A DNA stretch of 6,878 bases from Flavobacteriaceae bacterium (GTDB lineage: Bacteria > Bacteroidota > Bacteroidia > Flavobacteriales > Flavobacteriaceae), in the NCBI GenBank assembly GCA_947458575.1, contig CANHBE010000144.1, forward strand, positions 1-6,878. Direction: 5' to 3'. Positions 1 to 6,719 of the stretch are shown here, piece after piece. Below the pieces are notes generated by a model that saw nothing but the letters and a program-made list of their open reading frames with translations, was not told where the DNA came from and searched no databases. How positions within the stretch are numbered: position 1 is the first letter of the stretch; each line of letters opens with the position of its first letter. A program made the position numbers and the translations under genes.

Positions 1-25
1 ATCGCTAACTAACCCCGCTCGACTT

Positions 26-1507
26 ATGGGAATTGTCATGCATCAATCCATTAAAAATACAATCATTACCTATTGTGGTTTTGGGATTGGTGCAGTGAAT
101 GCGTTATTTCTTTACACAAATTTTCTTGGCAAAGAACACTATGGCATAGTTGCTTTCTTGTTGTCGGCTGCCAATATCATGATGCCTTTAATGGCCTTTG
201 GAGTGCAAAGCACGCTCATCCGATTTTATTCCAAATGCCAGACAGAAGAGGAAACTGAAAAGTTTCTCAGCTTTATGCTTTGGATGCCACTTTTATTGAT
301 TGTTCCTACTTGTTTAATTACTTTTTTCTGCTATGATTGGATTGCCTTTTTTATCCTGAAAGAGAATCCATCCGTCAAGCCATTTTTGTGGATGATTCCG
401 CTAATTGGAATTTTTATGGGTTATTTTGAAGTCTACTATGCCTGGGTAAAGGTGCATATGCAATCCGTATTTGGCAACTTTATTAGTGAAGTGCTTGTGC
501 GGTTTGTCGTCTTGTTAATGTTGTTTGGGGTGTATTTGGAATGGTTGAGTAAAAGTGGTTTTATTTATGGACTCATATTCGCATATTTTCTTCAGTTTGC
601 AGCTATGAAAACATATGCCATGAGTGTTCGATTACCGAAGTTTTCATTTGCGATACCGAAAAACTACAAGGAGTTATTTGGTTACTCTTTTTTTATTATT
701 CTGTCTGGTAGCGTTGCGGTGTTACTGTTAGATTTTGATAAAGTCATGATTCCCGCATATGAGAACATCAGTAGCAATGCGCTGTACTCTGTAGCTATTT
801 TTATTGCCACAGTTATCGCTGTTCCCAGCAGAGCGATGCTGCAAATTATTTATCCAATTACCGCAAAATTGATTAGCGAAGGAAAACAACAAGAATTGAG
901 AGAATTATATCAGAAAAGCGCCATCAATTTGCAGGTTGTGGGAGGCTTTGTTTTATTGGGTGTTTTTCTGAATATCAAAGAACTTTATAAAATTATTCCG
1001 GGTGAGTACAGCGGCGGAATCTGGGTAGTTTTTATGATTGGTTTGGCAAAGTTTTACGATGTAATGTTAGGAAACAACAATGCAATTATTCTGAATACCA
1101 AGTATTATCGTTATGTCTTGTTTTTTGGACTCTTGTTGGTGTTTATGATGATTGCTTTAAATATGATATTCATTCCGTTATATGGCATAGATGGAGCCGC
1201 GCTCGCTACTTTGATTTCTGTGGCTGTTTACAATACGATTAAACTTTTATTTGTGGTTAGAAGAATGAATCTATACCCGTTTACTGCCCAAACACTTCAT
1301 TCTCTCGGAATCATCACTATTGTATTTCTTCTATTTTTTTTCTGGGATTTCTCTTTTCATCCGCTCGTCAATATATTACTAAAGTCTATACTAGTAACAA
1401 TATTATATGGCTATTGTAATTATGCTTGGAAAATTTCTCCGGAGATCAATAGCTTTACAAAGACTATCTTGGAGAGTTTTAAAGTTGTGATAAAGAATAA
1501 AACATAA
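26..1507 (+). CDS. Wzx-like polysaccharide flippase (MOP superfamily membrane protein)
   Basis: This 493-residue protein is almost entirely hydrophobic. About 12-14 membrane segments are visible, at roughly residues 11-31, 41-61, 83-110, 118-138, 156-171, 176-196, 215-235, 250-272, 302-316, 331-347, 361-384, 389-411, 424-440 and 446-464. Length, segment number and the N-terminal pattern (a short basic head, then a Gly-rich first helix and an N-F-L-G-K-E-H-Y-G loop) fit the O-antigen/teichoic-acid exporter group (RfbX/Wzx-like). That family flips lipid-linked sugar units across the inner membrane; the substrate cannot be read from sequence. I keep the first ATG because MGIV followed by a basic stretch is how I recall flavobacterial relatives beginning. 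A second ATG at 38 is possible. No glycosyltransferases are in view, so membership of a surface-polysaccharide cluster is inference. TAA triplets at 6-8 and 10-12 could end an upstream gene. Family is fairly sure, exact role is not. Confidence 0.88.
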   Translation: MGIVMHQSIKNTIITYCGFGIGAVNALFLYTNFLGKEHYGIVAFLLSAANIMMPLMAFGVQSTLIRFYSKCQTEEETEKFLSFMLWMPLLLIVPTCLITFFCYDWIAFFILKENPSVKPFLWMIPLIGIFMGYFEVYYAWVKVHMQSVFGNFISEVLVRFVVLLMLFGVYLEWLSKSGFIYGLIFAYFLQFAAMKTYAMSVRLPKFSFAIPKNYKELFGYSFFIILSGSVAVLLLDFDKVMIPAYENISSNALYSVAIFIATVIAVPSRAMLQIIYPITAKLISEGKQQELRELYQKSAINLQVVGGFVLLGVFLNIKELYKIIPGEYSGGIWVVFMIGLAKFYDVMLGNNNAIILNTKYYRYVLFFGLLLVFMMIALNMIFIPLYGIDGAALATLISVAVYNTIKLLFVVRRMNLYPFTAQTLHSLGIITIVFLLFFFWDFSFHPLVNILLKSILVTILYGYCNYAWKISPEINSFTKTILESFKVVIKNKT

Positions 1508-1510
1508 AAA

Positions 1511-1541
1511 ATCCCGCAAATGTGACAAGCATTTGCGGGAT
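1511..1541 (-). terminator. Rho-independent terminator of the 1571-2101 gene
   Basis: The arms ATCCCGCAAATG (1511-1522) and CATTTGCGGGAT (1530-1541) are perfectly complementary over 12 bp around a 7-base loop. Read on the minus strand the stem runs into a T-tract formed by the A-run at 1506-1511, the classical intrinsic terminator layout. It sits about 30 bp past the stop of the minus-strand gene. On the plus strand the stem is followed by CTAACCAAAAC with no T-tract, so for the flippase transcript it is at best a 3'-end stabilising hairpin. Confidence 0.88.
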
Positions 1542-1570
1542 CTAACCAAAACTAACCCAATTAATATTAT

Positions 1571-2101
1571 TTATCTCTTTTTGAAATACAAGGTTGAATA
1601 ACCATTCCCATAATCATTTGTGTTTGTTGTGCAATAACCGTACCGAATTTCATTTTCTTTAATTAGACCTACAGTTTTTATGAGGTTGCCTCTTCTATCG
1701 TAGATAACACGCATTCCCCCAACTTGCGACAAAGCGAATCGATTGTATTTCATGTGCACGCTTCCAATTCTTTTGATTCGATTTTGAAAATCATAGTTAA
1801 GAAAGACGTTTCCGATTCTTCTTATCCTACCTTGGGTATCGTGTTCTATAATTACCCCGTTGTTAGGATTTAAATTTCGGCGTCCCGAGCGATACACGAT
1901 AGCTGTCTCACGAGTCGGCTCGGTATTGAAATCAAACTCTCCATTTGGAAAAACATAAAAATCGATACCTCTTTCGTGAAAAGTGAAGGGTTGATTTTGA
2001 TTAAAATTATTTTCAAAGCTGTTGGTCAAAGAACGTAATTGCGCATTTACTGCATTTCCTACTAGAAAAATGACAGTTACAAGGAGTGTAATTTTTTTCA
2101 T
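1571..2101 (-). CDS. Exported protein of unknown function with short YD-like repeats
   Basis: The 176-residue product begins with a signal peptide: basic MKK, a hydrophobic core at residues 4-15, then AVNA followed by Gln, with likely cleavage after Ala20. No lipobox cysteine is present, so the mature protein should be periplasmic or secreted. Residues 40-60 form an F-x-x-R-G-I-x-F-x-V-F-P-x-G-x-F-D-F block. After it come three related units, near 85-104 (D-T-Q-G-R-I-R-R-I-G...YD), 104-119 (F-Q-N-R-I-K-R-I-G...YN) and 131-145 (Y-D-R-R-G-N-L...G). They recall very short YD/RHS-type beta-hairpin repeats. I recall similar uncharacterised flavobacterial proteins but know no function. The gene stands alone, divergent from the 2354 gene, and has its own terminator. 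The ATG at 2101 is chosen because it places the signal peptide at the N-terminus. Confidence 0.85.
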   Translation of the reverse strand: MKKITLLVTVIFLVGNAVNAQLRSLTNSFENNFNQNQPFTFHERGIDFYVFPNGEFDFNTEPTRETAIVYRSGRRNLNPNNGVIIEHDTQGRIRRIGNVFLNYDFQNRIKRIGSVHMKYNRFALSQVGGMRVIYDRRGNLIKTVGLIKENEIRYGYCTTNTNDYGNGYSTLYFKKR

Positions 2102-2353
2102 GATTCAAATATTTAGGAGTGATAATACTGAACGCCTTCCAGTATTTGCGAAACCGATTTCAATTCACATGCCAGAAAGGGAAAGAAGCGGTTCTGTAAT
2201 TGCATTAATTTTGAATATTAGCTTTCAAAGCTCACGAATTCAACGAGTTATGTTTTCAACAAAGTTTATTTTTTTTCGTGGATAACCTTCTAAGTGTGTA
2301 TAGGTTTTCAATCAATTCAATTTCATATTTTTGCGAAAAATCAGTACGACAGC
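2102..2353. promoter_or_regulatory. Divergent intergenic region between two exported-protein genes
   Basis: This 252-bp spacer must carry promoters for both flanking genes. The rightward promoter is clear and is listed separately. For the leftward gene only a poor match is visible: AATATTTG on the minus strand (2106-2113), so close to the ATG at 2101 that it would imply an almost leaderless mRNA. A near-perfect palindrome, AGCTTT-C-AAAGCT, lies at 2220-2232 near the middle and could be an operator. An open frame through 2022-2285 on the plus strand looks non-coding: it has low-complexity composition and runs antisense into the signal-peptide end of the leftward gene. Confidence 0.5.
2326..2333 (+). 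promoter_or_regulatory. Bacteroidota -7 promoter box for the 2354 gene
   Basis: TATTTTTG matches the Bacteroidota primary-sigma -7 consensus TAnnTTTG in full and is followed by CG and an A-run, as is common in flavobacterial promoters. No clean TTG -33 box is present. The best upstream element is a GTTTTC at 2304-2309 with slightly short spacing. Transcription would start around 2338-2341, giving a leader of about 15 bases before the ATG at 2354. The box lies inside the longest possible reading frame (from 2294), which argues against the upstream start. Confidence 0.6.
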
Positions 2354-2815
2354 ATGAAACATCTAATAATTGGACTATTACTTTTTTGCAGTAGTGTTGC
2401 TTTTAGTCAAACTATCCCTGAAAAAATTAATGATCAAAGACGATTTTATTCTGACAGTAGATTGTTTTACGTTTGGAATCAAGAGCGAGACGCCTATGAT
2501 CTTAAGGATACAGAGTACGAAAATTCGATCATTGAAATACGTGAGATCAACACCAAGAATAATGGCTACGTTATCATTGCGATGACAGATGATGCAAAGA
2601 CAAGATTATACCACGGTTCAATAATTAATTATTCGGTAGATGCAGATGGTATATCCACATGGATTTTGCGGTCAAAAAGTGCTCGTGGAAAGTTAGCGCT
2701 GGATCACAAGAAAAAGAAGGTCACTTATTCGTTTGAAAGTAACGAGTCACGCTACGTAAAAATCTTTGTTTTTAATCTCTATTTCGAAGGCGAACAACTT
2801 GATATACCTAATTAG
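2354..2815 (+). CDS. Small exported protein of unknown function
   Basis: The reading frame opens at 2294, but I place the start at the ATG at 2354. From there a textbook signal peptide begins (MKH, then a hydrophobic stretch, then AFS followed by Gln at residue 19), and the -7 promoter box lies upstream of it. The preprotein is 153 residues, about 135 when mature. The mature part is polar and charged, with alternating beta-like stretches such as YVIIAM (72-77), STWILRS (101-107) and YVKIFVFNLYF (134-144), and a basic K-rich turn at 117-122. This suggests a small beta-rich periplasmic or surface protein. The single cysteine is inside the signal peptide and is not a convincing lipobox. I do not recognise a family. 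Its last 8 bp overlap the end of the convergent uvrA gene, with no separate terminator between them. Confidence 0.82.
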   Translation: MKHLIIGLLLFCSSVAFSQTIPEKINDQRRFYSDSRLFYVWNQERDAYDLKDTEYENSIIEIREINTKNNGYVIIAMTDDAKTRLYHGSIINYSVDADGISTWILRSKSARGKLALDHKKKKVTYSFESNESRYVKIFVFNLYFEGEQLDIPN

Positions 2816-5621
2816 GAGTCAACTTTGATATTAAGTATTTTCCCGTTACTGATTTCTTATTATTTACCAGTTCTTCAGGGGTTCCACTACCCAAAACATA
2901 TCCGCCATTTTCCCCTCCATCTGGACCAAGATCGATGATATAGTCTGCGCATTTGATGAGGTCTAAATTATGTTCAATTACAATAATGGAGTGTCCTTGT
3001 TCTAATAAAGCATCAAAAGAGGAAATTAGCTTTTTGATGTCGTGAAAATGCAAACCAGTTGTTGGCTCGTCAAAAATGAACAAAGCTTTCTCTTTTGTAG
3101 TGCCCTTAACCAAGAAGCTGGCAAGTTTGATACGTTGTGCTTCACCACCGGATAGAGTGGAAGAAGATTGTCCCAATTGCACATATCCAAGTCCAACATC
3201 TTGCAGCGGCTTAAGTTTTTGAACAATTTTAGGTTGATTTGTTGCTATGAAAAAGGAAATAGCATCGTCGATGGTCATCTTCAAGACATCATCAATATTT
3301 TTTTCTTCAAAACATACTTCAAGTATTTCCTTTTTGAATCGCTTACCATTGCACGTGTCACAAGGTAGGTGCACATCAGCCATAAAGACCATTTCAACAT
3401 TGATTGAACCCTCGCCGCTACAAGTTTCACAACGGCCGCCATCTACATTAAAAGAGAAATGCTTGGGTTGATAGCCGCGAATTTTGGATAATTTTACTTT
3501 TGCAAAAAGATCTCGTATTTCGTCATAAGCCTTAATATAAGTGACGGGATTTGAGCGTGAACTCCGACCAATAGGATTCTGGTCAATAAATTCAACATGC
3601 CGTATTTTATGGTAATAACCACCTAATTCGCTAAACTGTCCTGCTTTATCGCTAACACCATTTAGTTTTTTTTCCATCGCGGGAAGCAGAATTTTCTTTA
3701 CCAATGTACTTTTTCCACTGCCAGAAACGCCAGTAATGACCGTTAGAACTTCAAGCGGAAATTTGACATCGATATTTTTCAGGTTGTTTTCACGAGCACC
3801 TAATATTTGAATATAATTAGTCCAATTTCTTCTTGTTTTTGGCAAGGCTATTTCTTTTGTACCATTCAGATATTCCGCCGTGAGCGAATCACTATTCAAA
3901 ATCTCATCGTAAGTTCCTTGCGCCACTAAATTACCGCCAAAAGTTCCTGCTTCAGGACCGATATCGATAATCATATCTGCCGCTTTCATAATATCTTCGT
4001 CATGTTCAACCACAATTACAGTATTGCCGAGATCTCGAAGTGAAAGAAGTACCTTAATTAATCGTTCTGTATCTCTTGGATGCAGGCCAATACTCGGTTC
4101 GTCTAATATATACATCGATCCCACTAAACTACTTCCTAGTGATGTTGCGAGATTTATTCGCTGTGATTCTCCTCCGGACAGTGAAGAAGAGTTACGATTT
4201 AGTGTGAGGTAATCCAAACCGACATTGGTGAGAAAACTGAGTCGATTGTTTATTTCTATGAGTAGCCTTTTCGCAATTTTCTGATCGTATTTGCTGAGTT
4301 CTAAACTGTTGAAAAATGAAACCAAATCGCTAATAGGCATCTCTACTAAATCAGAGATAGTCTTACCACTTATTTTGACATACGATGCTTCAATGCGAAG
4401 TCGCTTACCTTTACAAGACTGACAGCGTGTTTTTCCTCTATATCGAGACAGCATTACTCTGTTTTGAATCTTATAGTTTTTTTCTTCAAGTTCTTTGAAA
4501 AAGTCGGTGAGTCCCTGAAAATACTCATTCCCTGTCCAAAGTAATTCTTGTTGTTCTTCAGTAAGTTGAAAAAAAGGTTTGTGTATCGGGAAGTCAAATT
4601 TGTATGCATTTTTGACTAATTCATCTCGATACCAACTCATGCTTTCTCCCCGCCAAGGAAAAATTGCGCCCTCATAAATAGATAAGGCTGTATTCGGAAT
4701 TACTAATTCTGTGTCGATACCAATAATATTTCCATAGCCTTCGCAGACCGGGCATGCGCCATAAGGGTTATTAAAACTGAATAGATGAACATTCGGTTCG
4801 AGGAAGTTTATACCATCCAGTTCAAAATTATTGTTGAAGTCAAACGTTGTGTCAAAGTCAACTGAGGCAAGAGAGCATTTACCTTGCCCTTCAAAAAATG
4901 CTGTCTGAACAGCGTCTGAAAGCCTATTGTAAAATTCTTCTTCTTCTTTTACAATAATTCTATCAACCACTAAATAGAATTTAGAAGATTTTTCACTCTC
5001 ATTCTTATTCCATTGCTCCGGCAGTTCATCTAATCTCAATAGCACATCATTGATTACGACTCTTGAGAAACCTTGCTGTAAAAGCGCTTGAAACTTATCT
5101 TCAATTTTTCGCCCATCTTCGTTCACAATTGGTGATAGAAGCAGCCATTTACTTTCTACAGGAAAAGACTTGACTTTATCAATAACATCTGTAACGGTAT
5201 TTTTTTTTACTTCTTGATTTGATATAGGTGAATAGGTTTTCCCAATTCTTGCGAATAGCAACTTAAGATAGTCAAATATCTCGGTAGCAGTTCCAACAGT
5301 TGACCGAGCGTTTGTTGTATTTACCTTCTGCTCAATGGCAATCGCAGGTGCTATACCTTTAATATATTCAACTTTCGGTTTGTCTAATCTACCTAAAAAT
5401 TGTCTCGCATATGAGGACAAACTTTCAACATAACGTCTTTGACCTTCGGCGTACAATGTGTCAAATGCTAATGATGATTTCCCAGAACCAGATAAACCGG
5501 TAATTACGACCAGCTTATTGCGGGGAATAGCAACATATAAATTTTTAAGATTGTGTACTTGAGCGCCTTTTATAATGATATTCTTTTTAGGCTCAAGCGA
5601 AGTAATGTTGTTTGAAGTCAT
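2808..5621 (-). CDS. uvrA: UvrABC excinuclease subunit A (flavobacterial second-paralogue type)
   Basis: UvrA is the dimeric ABC-type ATPase that finds bulky DNA lesions and loads UvrB in nucleotide excision repair. At 937 residues it is full length (E. coli about 940). Both ATPase cassettes are intact. Cassette I has Walker A GLSGSGKS at 42-49, signature LSGGESQR at 481-488, Walker B ending DEPS at 507-510 and His540. Cassette II has Walker A GVSGSGKS at 631-638, signature LSGGEAQR at 823-830, Walker B ending DEPT at 851-854 and His884. Two zinc modules are visible: Cys290/293 with Cys400/403, flanking the insertion domain, and Cys731/734 with Cys754/757. A UvrB-binding-like domain occupies about 131-250, so this is not the short class that lacks it. 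The N-terminal half resembles what I recall as the second UvrA copy of flavobacteria, so another uvrA may exist elsewhere in the genome. It is monocistronic as seen here and overlaps the convergent gene's tail by 8 bp. Confidence 0.96.
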   Translation of the reverse strand: MTSNNITSLEPKKNIIIKGAQVHNLKNLYVAIPRNKLVVITGLSGSGKSSLAFDTLYAEGQRRYVESLSSYARQFLGRLDKPKVEYIKGIAPAIAIEQKVNTTNARSTVGTATEIFDYLKLLFARIGKTYSPISNQEVKKNTVTDVIDKVKSFPVESKWLLLSPIVNEDGRKIEDKFQALLQQGFSRVVINDVLLRLDELPEQWNKNESEKSSKFYLVVDRIIVKEEEEFYNRLSDAVQTAFFEGQGKCSLASVDFDTTFDFNNNFELDGINFLEPNVHLFSFNNPYGACPVCEGYGNIIGIDTELVIPNTALSIYEGAIFPWRGESMSWYRDELVKNAYKFDFPIHKPFFQLTEEQQELLWTGNEYFQGLTDFFKELEEKNYKIQNRVMLSRYRGKTRCQSCKGKRLRIEASYVKISGKTISDLVEMPISDLVSFFNSLELSKYDQKIAKRLLIEINNRLSFLTNVGLDYLTLNRNSSSLSGGESQRINLATSLGSSLVGSMYILDEPSIGLHPRDTERLIKVLLSLRDLGNTVIVVEHDEDIMKAADMIIDIGPEAGTFGGNLVAQGTYDEILNSDSLTAEYLNGTKEIALPKTRRNWTNYIQILGARENNLKNIDVKFPLEVLTVITGVSGSGKSTLVKKILLPAMEKKLNGVSDKAGQFSELGGYYHKIRHVEFIDQNPIGRSSRSNPVTYIKAYDEIRDLFAKVKLSKIRGYQPKHFSFNVDGGRCETCSGEGSINVEMVFMADVHLPCDTCNGKRFKKEILEVCFEEKNIDDVLKMTIDDAISFFIATNQPKIVQKLKPLQDVGLGYVQLGQSSSTLSGGEAQRIKLASFLVKGTTKEKALFIFDEPTTGLHFHDIKKLISSFDALLEQGHSIIVIEHNLDLIKCADYIIDLGPDGGENGGYVLGSGTPEELVNNKKSVTGKYLISKLTPN

Positions 5622-5637
5622 AGCGATTTAAAGAGCG

Positions 5638-5645
5638 TAAAGATA
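5638..5645 (-). promoter_or_regulatory. Possible -7 promoter box for uvrA
   Basis: On the minus strand this reads TATCTTTA, one mismatch from TAnnTTTG. It lies 16 bp upstream of the uvrA ATG and would give a leader of roughly 10 bases, as in other flavobacterial genes. No TTG -33 element stands at the expected distance, so this is tentative. I saw no SOS-type operator that I would defend. Confidence 0.3.
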
Positions 5646-5859
5646 ACTATTATTGTACGTATTAACGATTGCTGTTACTACTCTCAAAATAATTTTGCTT
5701 TTTTAGCAAGAAGTATATTCGTATTTCCATTGAATTGATAATTCTTAATTATGATATAAAATGCATATAAAGTTACCACTTCTCCAATTTTTTATCATTT
5801 TTGATTAATTATTCAAACATGTCAAAGACAGATTTTTTTTACGAAAACGAAATAGTATA

Positions 5860-5878
5860 CCTATACAAAACCTATACA
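5860..5878 (+). repeat. Tandem CCTATACA direct repeat, 11-bp period
   Basis: CCTATACA occurs at 5860-5867 and again at 5871-5878. The start-to-start distance of 11 bp is about one helical turn, so both copies face the same side of the helix. A further TATAC lies just before, at 5856-5860. Such phased direct repeats are typical of binding sites for dimeric or response-regulator proteins. They sit about 200 bp upstream of the 6078 start. Confidence 0.6.
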
Positions 5879-5989
5879 TTACATGTTTTTATTTTTTAAT
5901 TAAATTCCAGACGTTAGAGCGAATTAATCCCGAAATTGCTTATTTTATTGCTATTAATTACCTTAAATTTCATATTTTAAAAATTAATT

Positions 5990-5999
5990 TTTTGTATAG
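5990..5999 (-). repeat. Inverted copy of the CTATACAAAA element
   Basis: TTTTGTATAG here is the exact 10-base reverse complement of CTATACAAAA at 5861-5870, 119 bp away. It lies about 80 bp upstream of the 6078 start. In sequence this AT-rich, a 10-base match can arise by chance, though the C and G positions are also conserved. Confidence 0.5.
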
Positions 6000-6042
6000 T
6001 TTTTATATATCAACCTATGAGTAGAGTTGCAATGTTGAATTG

Positions 6043-6050
6043 TATATTTA
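6043..6050 (+). promoter_or_regulatory. Possible -7 promoter box for the 6078 gene
   Basis: TATATTTA is one mismatch from TAnnTTTG and is placed to give a leader of about 20 bases ending in the A-rich stretch ATAAAAACCCTAAAAAC before the ATG. The nearest TTG (6026-6028) is only 14 bp upstream, shorter than the usual 17-23, so the call is tentative. Confidence 0.35.
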
Positions 6051-6077
6051 CATTATTAATATAAAAACCCTAAAAAC

Positions 6078-6719
6078 ATGAAAAAAATTACATTTTTGTT
6101 GTTGATGGCAATTTCATTAACTGGATTTGCTCAACAAGTAGTAGTACAAAACTTCGAAACGCCATCCAGTTTTGGACCTCTTAATGCATTCGGCGGTCTA
6201 GCGGCTTCAATTCAACCTGATCCAGTGCCGGGCGGTACGAGAATCAACAGTTTGAATATTATAAGTTCTTCAACAGGACAGTTTTTTCAAGGATGCGAGA
6301 TTGTTCAGCTTGAGAACAAATTCAAATTGACTACCGACAAAACGATGAGTATCGATGTGTATTCGACGGTTGCTTTTACATTACTAGCAAAGGTTGAAGG
6401 TGGAACAGGAGCACCAAACTCAGGAGCTTCTCAAAATTATACTACTCCGAATCAGTGGCAGACCTTAACTTTCAACTTTACACAAGGCTTGGACAATACT
6501 GGAACTGCAAATGGTAGTTATGGAAACTTGGTATTATTCCCAAACTGGAATCCAAACAACTCTGGCTTTATTAATCCTCCAGGAGACTTCTCGGTATTCG
6601 TTGACAATATTACCAGTGAAGCTACTCCAATTCTTCCAGATCCAGTTCCTACAACTGCTGCACCGACGCCACCTAACCGTCCTGTTGCTGATGTTAAATC
6701 ATTGTTCAGTGATGCATAG
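6078..6719 (+). CDS. Exported carbohydrate-binding-module-like protein, C-terminally truncated
   Basis: The 213-residue product starts with a clear signal peptide (MKKIT, hydrophobic 6-16, then GFA followed by Gln-Gln; cleavage near residue 18-19). Residues 20-180 look like one beta-sandwich module of the kind found in carbohydrate-binding modules: an N-F-E-T-P start at 25-29, an N-Q-W-Q-T-L-T-F-N-F strand at 125-134, a G-N-L-V-L-F-P-N-W strand at 149-157 and a closing F-V-F-V-D-N-I motif at 171-178. A Pro/Thr-rich linker follows (186-201), then V-A-D-V-K-S-L-F-S-D-A. In flavobacterial multidomain polysaccharide-binding proteins I recall such a stretch opening the next module, usually with Tyr after S-D-A. 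Here a TAG follows instead, exactly where a GH3-like sequence begins in another frame. I read the gene as broken, not naturally short. The ligand is unknown; a beta-glucan would fit the GH3 neighbour but is inference. The A-rich leader supports the ATG at 6078. Confidence 0.8.
   Translation: MKKITFLLLMAISLTGFAQQVVVQNFETPSSFGPLNAFGGLAASIQPDPVPGGTRINSLNIISSSTGQFFQGCEIVQLENKFKLTTDKTMSIDVYSTVAFTLLAKVEGGTGAPNSGASQNYTTPNQWQTLTFNFTQGLDNTGTANGSYGNLVLFPNWNPNNSGFINPPGDFSVFVDNITSEATPILPDPVPTTAAPTPPNRPVADVKSLFSDA

Larger units (their letters stand above)
5622..6077. promoter_or_regulatory. AT-rich 456-bp intergenic region between divergent uvrA and the binding-module gene
   Basis: I find no plausible gene here: all frames are short and AT-biased. 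It should hold the uvrA promoter at its left end and that of the 6078 gene at its right end. The notable content is a CCTATACA repeat group with a distant inverted copy, listed separately. Weak AT-only inverted repeats also occur: ATAATT-CTT-AATTAT at 5738-5752, and TTGCT-TTTTT-AGCAA around 5695-5709. Neither looks like a terminator. The length of the spacer is large for a simple promoter pair and suggests regulated expression of the 6078 gene; that is inference. Confidence 0.55.

Noticed and set aside
2022..2285. An 87-codon plus-strand open frame spanning the start of the minus-strand exported gene and the divergent spacer
   Set aside because: It is antisense to a signal-peptide-encoding region, has no recognisable protein features and no promoter or leader suited to it.
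3026..3471. Several 60-75 codon open frames on both strands inside uvrA
   Set aside because: All lie within the well-supported uvrA coding sequence and encode no recognisable domain.
5738..5752. ATAATT-CTT-AATTAT as a terminator or regulatory hairpin
   Set aside because: The stem is six A-T pairs with no G-C and no associated T-tract; it is expected by chance in such AT-rich sequence.
5860..5999. CCTATACA repeats as a CRISPR array or mobile-element ends
   Set aside because: The units are only 8-10 bp, there are no regularly sized spacers, no target-site duplications and no transposase or cas gene in the window.
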